A DNA stretch of 35,290 nt from SZUA-287 sp036397975. GTDB taxonomy: Bacteria > Bacteroidota > Ignavibacteria > UBA10030 > UBA6906. Position 1 is the stretch's first letter. Every line of letters starts with the position of its first letter. Positions 15,258 to 21,576 of this stretch are shown here, in pieces. A model generated the notes under the pieces. It saw only the letters and a program-made list of their open reading frames with translations. It was not told the DNA's origin and did no database searches. The position numbers were made by a program, and so were the translations under genes. The stretch is from NCBI GenBank assembly GCA_036397975.1, contig DASWHW010000163.1, positions 1 to 35,290 on the forward strand, in the 5' to 3' direction.

Positions 15258-16162
15258 TGTTGCTGTACCTGCTTTGATGTGAGTTCAACTAATCGGACCG
15301 GCATTGTCACCGGAACAAGTCCGCTGTTAAGAAAGATCTTCTGCCCCTGAACGCCAGCCATATAGGCAATCAAACCCAGACTGACATCGCGCTGAATCTC
15401 GCGGTTATACATATACACCATTCTGAAGAGCGGATAGTTCCGCTGATAAATATACGCCTGCGCAGGAGAATAGGGCTTTCCATATGTGCCCGTGGAATCA
15501 AGCCGGCTGAGGCGCACTACGGTCACCTCGTCCTCGTGACCCCGGAGCCAACTCAATCCGACAAGCCCGATGCTGTTCTTGATGGTGCTGACATAATCAA
15601 TCAGCTTCAAACTCGGCACCACTCTCGTTGTTGACCTGGCAAACGATTTGCCTTTCAACACGGAATCTCGAACCATCTCATACACGCTCGAGTTGATGTC
15701 CCCCACAACAGGTTCAATCGTTGCGTTCCGGCCAGGCCACCGTGTGAGAGCGCCAGAAAATATACTGTCCAACTGGCTCATCCGCAACTCGGATATCCGA
15801 TTCTCTTTGTGCACAATAACCACAATACCGTCCAGAGCAACTTCATACGATTGGTACTCAATTTCAGCCTCCTTGAGGACCCGCAGCTCTTCTGCATTGA
15901 AAGGTCTACCCATGCCGATCACACGCACGCTATCACTGACGAAGTCCACGACCGCCTCGCGAGCCTCCCGGTAACGCGGCTGCACCTTCGCATCGGGGTA
16001 GGTACTCTGGAAATCATCTACCTGTCGCTGAAAGGCTGGTTGGACAGACTCGTCAAAAACGACTCTTATCTCCCCGCGGGTAGTTGAGGTTGTCTTCCCT
16101 GAGTTTTCACAACCAAAAGAGAGGACGCTCATCACGACAAGCGTGCTAACGATTGTTCTCAT
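15254..16162 (-). CDS. PstS-like phosphate-binding lipoprotein
   Basis: A 302-residue periplasmic-binding-protein-like lipoprotein. The first 18 residues form a lipoprotein signal (VMSVLSFGC, lipidation at Cys18). The body resembles PstS-type (PBP-like) domains: GEIRVVFDESVQPAFQRQVDDF, DSVRVIGMGRPFNAEEL, ALDGIVVIVHKENRI, LRMSQLDSIFSGALTRWP, and SIGLVGLSWL. No PstC/PstA/PstB genes are nearby, so it is probably not part of a normal phosphate ABC importer. Family members of this type occur beside exb/tonB genes. The start at 16162 fits the lipobox; a longer frame to 16285 overlaps the small upstream gene heavily. It overlaps that gene by 17 bases and the TPR gene by four. The ligand is unknown. 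Confidence 0.85.
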   Translation of the reverse strand: MRTIVSTLVVMSVLSFGCENSGKTTSTTRGEIRVVFDESVQPAFQRQVDDFQSTYPDAKVQPRYREAREAVVDFVSDSVRVIGMGRPFNAEELRVLKEAEIEYQSYEVALDGIVVIVHKENRISELRMSQLDSIFSGALTRWPGRNATIEPVVGDINSSVYEMVRDSVLKGKSFARSTTRVVPSLKLIDYVSTIKNSIGLVGLSWLRGHEDEVTVVRLSRLDSTGTYGKPYSPAQAYIYQRNYPLFRMVYMYNREIQRDVSLGLIAYMAGVQGQKIFLNSGLVPVTMPVRLVELTSKQVQQQ

Positions 16163-16364
16163 GATTCCGTTGAATATTTCTGCGAAAAAAAGCGATTGAG
16201 AAACGGTAACCTCCATAGAGCATGAGCAAAATCCCCGCAATAACGCGAAACTGAGAAGGGATATTTGTCGGTACAAGCATCCCAAACGCTATCAAGATTC
16301 CGGCAATGATGGCGGCTGAAGACAAAACAAGAATAACATACCGTACAACTTGATTGAAGTTCAT
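16146..16364 (-). CDS. Small two-helix membrane protein
   Basis: A 72-residue protein that I do not recognise. Two hydrophobic helices are evident (about 8-30, VRYVILVLSSAAIIAGILIAFGML, and 38-58, FRVIAGILLMLYGGYRFSIAFF), joined by a short PTNIPSQ loop. The tail is strongly basic and polar (RRNIQRNHENNR), so the C-terminus is probably cytoplasmic. It begins 19 bp past the terminator hairpin at 16383-16417 and overlaps the PstS-like start by 17 bases. It thus leads the small-protein - PstS-like - TPR group. It could be an assembly or regulatory subunit of the neighbouring TonB/Exb complex; no direct evidence. Confidence 0.7.
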   Translation of the reverse strand: MNFNQVVRYVILVLSSAAIIAGILIAFGMLVPTNIPSQFRVIAGILLMLYGGYRFSIAFFRRNIQRNHENNR

Positions 16365-16382
16365 CGAACACCCGATCAAAAG

Positions 16383-16419
16383 AAACGGGGAAGGCGTCCT
16401 TTCATCCTTCCCCGTTTTT
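16383..16419 (-). terminator. Strong terminator-like hairpin between tonB and the PstS-like group
   Basis: AAACGGGGAAGG (16383-16394) pairs perfectly with CCTTCCCCGTTT (16406-16417) over 12 bp, with an 11-base loop. On the minus strand it is followed by a T-rich stretch (TTTCTTTTG). On the plus strand T5 follows (16415-16419), so it could work both ways. It sits 75 bp after the tonB stop and 19 bp before the next start, inside an otherwise colinear cluster. Confidence 0.85.
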
Positions 16420-16491
16420 GAATCATCATGGTGCGCAAAAGATATGGCGGTTCAACCCGGGGTGAAGCCTCTGCTGGTCGTTCGAATCGAA

Positions 16492-17238
16492 CTATCTTCG
16501 ATCTGCCAGTTTGAATCGAAAAGGAAACGACACCCACACCGCAACGGGCCCGTTATTCATGTATGCGGGAGTGAAGATAAACTGCTTCGCCGCGCTGACT
16601 GCAGGCTCATTAAATATTTCCGCGTCGCTTTTCAGAATCACGACATCACGAACCTTCCCCTCTTTGTCCACCCAGATCTTCACGAATACTGTCCCTTCCA
16701 GACCAGCGCGAATCGCTAGGTCAGGGTATTTAGGCTCGACTCGTTTTACCACAGCCGGCTGTTTTTCCACCGGGACAAAATCTGCGGGAGGTCCATCATC
16801 GATGATGATATCCTGCTCGATTTCGAAACCGCCCCCCTCACCAAGGGACTCGCCAACCGGCGCAATTTGTTGACTCATTTCCTGCTGTGTTGCAAGAGTC
16901 TGATCGGGACTTACTTCCGCATCCGGGACTGGAACGGGAGCGCCAACTGTTGGCTTCACTTGAGGCGCGGTCACCGAAACCGGCGGCGGCTGGTTCACAT
17001 TCGTCAGCGATGGAGGCGGACCGAGATCGCTGTACTTCAAGACCCGGACCATCGCCATCGGTGGCTCTTCATGCGAGAGCACCTGGATTGCGTAATAGGT
17101 TCCGAGAATCAGAAAGTGCAATGCCACTGCAATTCCAAAGCCGGTGATCCAGTACCGCTGGTACAGAGTTTTTAACTCAATACCGCCGTAAGAGACACCG
17201 TGACTTGTCTTTGCCGCTACAGCTGCCGTTGCCGACAT
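16492..17238 (-). CDS. TonB family protein of the exb operon
   Basis: A 248-residue TonB-like transducer. A cytoplasmic N-terminus (about 28 residues) precedes one membrane helix (29-55, ITGFGIAVALHFLILGTYYAI). A Pro/Val-rich periplasmic linker follows (PPPVSVTAPQVKPTVGAPVPVP), and then the TonB C-terminal domain from about 165: RVEPKYPDLAIRAGLEGTVFVKI, VDKEGKVRD and SAAKQFIFTPAYM. AAGGAG lies nine bases before the ATG. It is the last gene of the STAS-ExbB-ExbD-ExbD-ExbD-TonB unit, 33 bp after the third exbD, and a strong hairpin follows it. The second tonB at 12404-13129 is its paralogue. The partner receptors are not in the window. Confidence 0.93.
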   Translation of the reverse strand: MSATAAVAAKTSHGVSYGGIELKTLYQRYWITGFGIAVALHFLILGTYYAIQVLSHEEPPMAMVRVLKYSDLGPPPSLTNVNQPPPVSVTAPQVKPTVGAPVPVPDAEVSPDQTLATQQEMSQQIAPVGESLGEGGGFEIEQDIIIDDGPPADFVPVEKQPAVVKRVEPKYPDLAIRAGLEGTVFVKIWVDKEGKVRDVVILKSDAEIFNEPAVSAAKQFIFTPAYMNNGPVAVWVSFPFRFKLADRR

Positions 17239-17271
17239 AGATTATTCTCCTTCAATTACTCGTGTTCAAAC

Positions 17272-17766
17272 TCACCCCTTAACTTTTGCCAGAACCGCCT
17301 TGTCGGCCTCCAGCAGGGGAGCAATGCTAAAACGTGAAACATTTGCAACGTTCAACTCATCCATAATGTCGACCATCATTTCATACTTCCCTTTGCGATC
17401 GACTTTCACGAGGGTTGCAAGCTTGGAATTCGCTCGGTTTTGTCCGAGGAGAAAGCTCCGGAGTCTTCCAAACTCGATCTTCTCCGGTGCATCTTTCCCG
17501 ATCGCCCAATAAATCTGATCTTTGTCGTCAACGCGGAGCGTTAATAGATTCCGTTCCGGTACCTCCACGACATCTCTTGGGTTCAGGGGCAAGTTGATCT
17601 CCATGGTCTGCGGATGCGACATTGTTGTTGTCAGCATGAAAAAAGTCAACAAAAGAAATGCAACATCTACCAACGGGGTCATGTCGATCCGAACACCGAG
17701 CCTTCGCCTCATTCCCTTTTTACCTTTTCCGTGCTTCTGTTGCTCAACTACTTGTCCACCAACCAT
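17272..17766 (-). CDS. ExbD/TolR-family biopolymer transport protein (third copy)
   Basis: A 164-residue ExbD/TolR protein, the stator plug of a proton-driven ExbBD motor. A basic cytoplasmic head (KHGKGKKGMRRR) precedes the single membrane helix, carrying the proton-relay aspartate Asp34 in RIDMTPLVDVAFLLLTFFML. The periplasmic domain follows (LTLRVDDKDQIYWAIG, LVKVDRKGKYEMMVDIMDEL). It is very close to the next gene upstream (17797-18291), with the same length, near-identical helix and C-terminal half, and differences mainly in residues 2-20, 60-72 and 100-116. This points to tandem duplication. GTG/ATG choice is not an issue: ATG at 17766. Confidence 0.94.
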   Translation of the reverse strand: MVGGQVVEQQKHGKGKKGMRRRLGVRIDMTPLVDVAFLLLTFFMLTTTMSHPQTMEINLPLNPRDVVEVPERNLLTLRVDDKDQIYWAIGKDAPEKIEFGRLRSFLLGQNRANSKLATLVKVDRKGKYEMMVDIMDELNVANVSRFSIAPLLEADKAVLAKVKG

Positions 17767-17796
17767 GGGTCATGCCCTCCGATGATTCAATCAAAT

Positions 17797-18291
17797 TTAC
17801 CCTTTCACTTTTGCGAGGATGGCCTTATCGGCATCCAGCAAGGGAGCAAGGCTAAAACGCGAAACATTCGCAACGTTCAACTCATCCATGATGTCGACCA
17901 TCATCTCATACTTTCCCTTACGATCGACCTTCACAAGAGTTGTCAGTTTTGGGTTTTCCTGGTTCCGTTTGATGAGGAAGTTTCGAAGCTCGCCGAATTC
18001 GATCTTCTCGGGAGCGTCGATACCGACAGCCCAATAGATCTGCCCCTTGTCATTGATGCGGAGCGTCAGAAGATTCGATTCCGCAATTTCCACTTTCACG
18101 TCTGCATCCGGGGGCAAGTTGATTTCCATCGTCTGTGGAAGAGACATTGTCGTAGTCAACATAAAGAAGGTCAACAACAAGAATGCAATATCCACCAACG
18201 GTGTCATATCAATACGAATACCGAGCCTCCGCCCCTTTTTCTTTTTTCCTTTCCCGTGTGCCCGTGGTGCCGCTACTTCTCCACCAGCCAT
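17797..18291 (-). CDS. ExbD/TolR-family biopolymer transport protein (second copy)
   Basis: A 164-residue ExbD paralogue with Asp34 in the membrane helix (RIDMTPLVDIAFLLLTFFML) and a periplasmic domain ending APLLDADKAILAKVKG. It aligns without gaps to the third copy at roughly three-quarters identity by eye, the most similar pair in the cluster. Both have the unusual Lys-rich head (GKGKKKKGRR). Two near-identical ExbD subunits could form heterodimers in one ExbB pentamer, as reported for ExbD1/ExbD2 pairs in other bacteria; here that is inference. Gaps to neighbours are 19 bp upstream and 30 bp downstream. Confidence 0.94.
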   Translation of the reverse strand: MAGGEVAAPRAHGKGKKKKGRRLGIRIDMTPLVDIAFLLLTFFMLTTTMSLPQTMEINLPPDADVKVEIAESNLLTLRINDKGQIYWAVGIDAPEKIEFGELRNFLIKRNQENPKLTTLVKVDRKGKYEMMVDIMDELNVANVSRFSLAPLLDADKAILAKVKG

Positions 18292-18310
18292 AAGTCATAC
18301 CTTCCGATGG

Positions 18311-18775
18311 TTATTTAGTTTCCAGATTCGTTACAAGATTGAATCTTGTTATTCTTGTTTTCTGCAGGATATCCATCACGTCTTCCGCAACACCGTATTC
18401 CGCATTTTTGTCACCCTTGATTACTGTACGGAGTTTGGGATTTGCCGTGCGTGCCTGGATGAGCATGTCTGCAAGATTCTCTTTAGGGATTTCAATGCTT
18501 CCTTTGAGCTCATTTTCCTTCCCGAACAATCTCGCACGCAGTCTTTGTGAGTCCAGTCCAAGAAAAATGCGCCCGTCATCCGAAAGGGTCAACGTCATCA
18601 CGTCCGACTCGGGCAGTTTGAACTCCGAGTGAGAAGACGGGAGAATGATCTCGACCTCTTCCGGCGGTTTGAACTGTGTCGTGAGCATGAAGAAGGTCAA
18701 TAGGAGGAACGCAACGTCCACCAGGGGCGTCATGTCGATCCTTATGCCTGCTCTATGAGGTTTAAATTTTGGCAT
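18311..18775 (-). CDS. ExbD/TolR-family biopolymer transport protein (first copy)
   Basis: A 154-residue ExbD, the most divergent of the three. It has a short head (MPKFKPHRAG) and the helix RIDMTPLVDVAFLLLTFFML with proton-relay Asp20. The periplasmic domain contains an extra segment relative to the other two (LGLDSQRLRARLFGKENELKG) and ends with VIKGDKNAEYGVAEDVMDIL. It lies 15 bp after exbB, so it is probably the principal ExbB partner, with the two later copies added by duplication. The order ExbB-ExbD-ExbD-TonB with multiple ExbD is common in Bacteroidota relatives. Confidence 0.94.
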   Translation of the reverse strand: MPKFKPHRAGIRIDMTPLVDVAFLLLTFFMLTTQFKPPEEVEIILPSSHSEFKLPESDVMTLTLSDDGRIFLGLDSQRLRARLFGKENELKGSIEIPKENLADMLIQARTANPKLRTVIKGDKNAEYGVAEDVMDILQKTRITRFNLVTNLETK

Positions 18776-18790
18776 GGGATGACCCCTTGT

Positions 18791-19570
18791 TTAGTCGGTC
18801 GTCTTCGTATTGAGAATCTGCACAACGTTATAACTTGCTTCGTCAATCATGTAGGTGAAGTTGTCTACCTTGGTCACGAAGAAGTTATACGCCACAATAC
18901 CTATAATGGCTGCGAGAAGGCCAAGAGCTGTGTTAATCAGCGCCTCGGAGATACCGATGGAAAGCTCAATTGCATCGGGAGAACCGGCCTGCGCAAGAGC
19001 GGCAAAAGCACGGATCATTCCAATTGTCGTTCCCAGAAGTCCCGCCATCGTCGCAATGGAAGCGATGGTAGAGAGAGCCACGAGGTTCCGCTCAAGAAGG
19101 GGGGTCTCGAGACTCGTCGCTTCTTCGATCGCTCGCGCCGTTTCGGCCATCTTCTTCTCAGAATCCAGCTTCTTGTCCTGGAGGATCGCCTTATAGCGTT
19201 CCAAGCCGGTCCTGATAATACTGGCGGCAGAGCCCCGCTGGGCATCGCATGCCTTCATGGCATCATCGATATTTCCCTTCATCAGGTTGGTCTGAACAGA
19301 TTTGAGGAAACTGGGAAGAGAAGCGCGACCGTTCGCTTTGCGAAGGGAGAGCATCCGCTCGAATACGAGAGTGACGTTCAAAAGAGTCAAAGTAATAAGA
19401 AACGGCACGACGTAGCCTCCTGTGTAGACTGTTCCTAAGAGATTCTCGGGGACTTTCCGGTTTTCGCCGTCTTTGAAATTTGCCGGGTTTCCGAGAACAA
19501 ACCACCAGATGGAAAAGGCAACGACGGCGGTAATAACAATGCTTATCCAGAGAAATGCGGACTGCTTCAT
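18791..19570 (-). CDS. ExbB/MotA/TolQ-family proton channel protein
   Basis: A 259-residue inner-membrane protein, the channel-forming pentamer subunit of Exb/Tol motors. Helix 1 (about 8-28) is followed by a short periplasmic stretch. A second helix follows (about 51-73, GGYVVPFLITLTLLNVTLVFERML), then a long cytoplasmic loop (74-160). The conserved MotA/TolQ/ExbB block comes next, SLETPLLERNLVALSTIASIATMAGLLGTTIGMIRAFAAL, with the Thr/Gly-rich pore helix, then SEALINTALGLLAAIIGIVAYNFF. AAGGAGTG precedes the ATG by six bases. It lies 55 bp after the STAS gene and leads the exbB-exbD3-tonB unit. Confidence 0.94.
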   Translation of the reverse strand: MKQSAFLWISIVITAVVAFSIWWFVLGNPANFKDGENRKVPENLLGTVYTGGYVVPFLITLTLLNVTLVFERMLSLRKANGRASLPSFLKSVQTNLMKGNIDDAMKACDAQRGSAASIIRTGLERYKAILQDKKLDSEKKMAETARAIEEATSLETPLLERNLVALSTIASIATMAGLLGTTIGMIRAFAALAQAGSPDAIELSIGISEALINTALGLLAAIIGIVAYNFFVTKVDNFTYMIDEASYNVVQILNTKTTD

Positions 19571-19625
19571 GGATGCACTCCTTTTATTGAATTGGTTGTG
19601 AGTTGAATTTTGATTTTAGATTCTT

Positions 19626-19976
19626 TTATGCGGCCTGCAGCTTGGAAACCGCTTCCTCGCGTGTTTCGGTTACGTCAAAAACGAGAGTCAGCTTCGTAAT
19701 AACGAAGATGTTGCTGATGTTCTTGTTCACGCCGTTGATGACGACTTTTCCCTTGTTCTTCGAATAGGTAGTATGCGCCTGCACAAGAACACCGATCGCA
19801 GTACTGTTGAGGTACGTAACCTTGCCAAGATCGATAATGAGCTTCTTATTCCCCTGCTCCACAAAATCTGCAATGGCATTTCGCATTTCATCAGTTTCTT
19901 CGCCTCCCACCAGGGATCCTTTGACTTCAAGAACGCCGATCGTGCCATTTTCCAGGGTCGAGCTTTTCAATGCCAT
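19626..19976 (-). CDS. STAS-domain anti-sigma factor antagonist-like protein
   Basis: A 116-residue single STAS domain of the SpoIIAA/RsbV type. It shows GVLEVKGSLVGGEETDEMRNAI, LIIDLGKVTYLNSTAIGVLVQA and INGVNKNISNIFVITKL. Ser58 and Thr59 in YLNSTAIG occupy the position phosphorylated by anti-sigma kinases in the family. No kinase or sigma factor of the Rsb type is adjacent. Instead the gene heads the exb-tonB operon and follows a two-component system. GGAG stands nine bases before the ATG. A sigma54-like promoter at 20019-20034 would give a 32-nt leader. It could signal to the motor or to a distant regulator; which is not visible. Confidence 0.88.
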   Translation of the reverse strand: MALKSSTLENGTIGVLEVKGSLVGGEETDEMRNAIADFVEQGNKKLIIDLGKVTYLNSTAIGVLVQAHTTYSKNKGKVVINGVNKNISNIFVITKLTLVFDVTETREEAVSKLQAA

Positions 19977-20018
19977 GAGTTCTCCAGCAATAGTGAAATG
20001 GGGGTAGTAATACGATAG

Positions 20019-20034
20019 TCCAAACGCAGTGCCA
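20019..20034 (-). promoter_or_regulatory. Sigma54-like promoter candidate for the STAS-exb-tonB operon
   Basis: The minus strand reads TGGCAC (20034-20029), five bases, then TTGGA (20023-20019). The -24 half is perfect; the -12 half has G where RpoN promoters have C, so it is a near-match. It lies 43 bp before the STAS ATG. The sigma54-activator gene ends just upstream, and dyads lie at 20133-20151 and 20212-20230. Confidence 0.4.
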
Positions 20035-20132
20035 GACCTTTGGTGAACTGTGGATTCAATTCCAATCGCTTTCAGTGAAAGACATTACGGAATTGCCTCT
20101 GGTACAGGATTTGTTTTTTGGAAGTCTCGAAT

Positions 20133-20151
20133 GTCTTGCACATTGCAAGAC
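20133..20151. promoter_or_regulatory. Dyad, candidate activator site 1
   Basis: GTCTTGCA and TGCAAGAC are perfect 8-bp inverted arms around three bases. The 11-mer TTGCAAGACGG at 20143-20153 recurs at 20220-20230. The position is about 135 bp upstream of the predicted STAS operon start, as expected for an enhancer site of an NtrC-type activator. Confidence 0.5.
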
Positions 20152-20211
20152 GGGAATAGGAAATTCAAACCGTCATGGGGCAAATACTTGGTGCACAAGA
20201 TATTAAGATGG

Positions 20212-20230
20212 AGTGCAAATTGCAAGACGG
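20212..20230. promoter_or_regulatory. Dyad, candidate activator site 2
   Basis: AGTGCA-AAT-TGCAAGAC repeats the core TGCA-N3-TGCA and the right half (TTGCAAGACGG) of the dyad at 20133-20151, 77 bp away. It lies just beyond the stop codon of the response-regulator gene. The left arm is imperfect. Confidence 0.45.
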
Positions 20231-20250
20231 ACAAAACTAAATTCAACGGC

Positions 20251-21576
20251 CTAGAGGTTGTATTTCTTGCGTTTTCGCCAAAGAGTTGTCGGATCAATCG
20301 CAAGGATCGACGCGGCTTCGTCCAAATCCTTGGCGAAACGAAGAACCTTTACAATGTGCTGGCGTTCGATTTCTTCGAGAGATTGGGCTTGATGACCTTC
20401 TTTCAAGAACGTCTCAAACTCTTCCGGAAGGTGAATCATCTGAATGGTCTCTCCTTTTGAGAGGAGAACAGCTCTCTCGATAACATTCTCCAGCTCCCGA
20501 ACATTTCCCTTCCATGGATACTTGGTGACTGCAGAGAGCGCTTCTGCGCCTAACTCAATATTTGTCCTGCCATGTTTTTCCAGGAAATGCTGCACCAAAA
20601 GAGGGATGTCTTCAACGCGCTCTCGCAACGGGGGAAGTTTCAACCTCACTGCATTCAATCGATAGAATAGATCTTCCCGGAATTTTTGATCCTCAACCAG
20701 TTGCTCGAGATTCCTGTTTGTGGCAGTAATGACGCGAACATCTACTTTCCGGGTCGCACTTTCACCAACTCTCTCAAACTCCTTGCTCTGAAGGACCCGT
20801 AATAATTTTGCCTGCAAGCCCGGGCTCACCTCAGCGATTTCGTCCAGGAATATCGTTCCGCCATTTGCAAAGTCGAAACGCCCTTGCCTATCCTTGACTG
20901 CCCCGGTAAACGCTCCCTTGACGTGTCCGAAGAGTTCGCTCTCGAGAAGGTTTTCTGCAAGCGCGGCGCAATTCACTTGCACAAACGGTAATTGGGCTCT
21001 GTCACTAAGCTGATGAATATGCCGTGCGAGCAGTTCCTTGCCGGTCCCACTCTCCCCTTCCAACAACACGCTGATTACGCTCGGTGCAATCTTTGCAGCC
21101 ATCTCCAACACTGACCGGACGGCCTCACTCCGCGTAATGATTTCACCCGTTCCCCGGTGGCGCCGAAGTTCTTCACGAAGCATACTTACTTCGGTTTGGA
21201 GGCAGTGATGCTCATGGACTTTTTCTGCGAAGCGTTTGAGATCGTCAAACTCAAATGGCTTCTGTAAATAATCGAACGCTCCTTTCTTCATTGCCTCAAC
21301 AGCCGTTTCCACACTTCCATGGGCCGTCATGAGGATGACCGTCGTCTCCGGAGAAAGCTTCTTCGTCTCCTTGAGAAGTTCCAGACCATCAATGGGAGAC
21401 ATCTTCAAGTCATAAAAGCCAATGTCAAATCGTTGTTCACGCAGTGCATCTGCAGCCTTCACAGGGTCAGTGAACGCCGTTACTGAGAACCCAACACTCT
21501 CGAGACAGATTTTAACAGTCTTCATGATGTTCTGCTCATCATCCACCAACAGTACCGATGCCCTTGTTGCCATCAT
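20251..21576 (-). CDS. Sigma54-dependent NtrC/AlgB-type response regulator
   Basis: A 441-residue transcription activator. Receiver domain 5-120 has Asp12/Asp13, phosphoacceptor Asp56 and Lys106. AAA+ domain about 145-370 has Walker A GESGTGKE (174-181), the sigma54-contacting GAFTGA loop (221-226), Walker B TIFLDE (241-246) and the arginine-bearing NREL/GNVRELENVIERA region. A Fis-like helix-turn-helix ends the protein (about 400-441, LDEAASILAIDPTTLWRKRKKY). All residues needed for sigma54 activation are intact. Its start overlaps the stop of the histidine kinase (ATGA). The nearest downstream target is the STAS-exb-tonB operon, whose upstream region holds paired dyads and a sigma54-like promoter. 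Confidence 0.96.
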   Translation of the reverse strand: MMATRASVLLVDDEQNIMKTVKICLESVGFSVTAFTDPVKAADALREQRFDIGFYDLKMSPIDGLELLKETKKLSPETTVILMTAHGSVETAVEAMKKGAFDYLQKPFEFDDLKRFAEKVHEHHCLQTEVSMLREELRRHRGTGEIITRSEAVRSVLEMAAKIAPSVISVLLEGESGTGKELLARHIHQLSDRAQLPFVQVNCAALAENLLESELFGHVKGAFTGAVKDRQGRFDFANGGTIFLDEIAEVSPGLQAKLLRVLQSKEFERVGESATRKVDVRVITATNRNLEQLVEDQKFREDLFYRLNAVRLKLPPLRERVEDIPLLVQHFLEKHGRTNIELGAEALSAVTKYPWKGNVRELENVIERAVLLSKGETIQMIHLPEEFETFLKEGHQAQSLEEIERQHIVKVLRFAKDLDEAASILAIDPTTLWRKRKKYNL

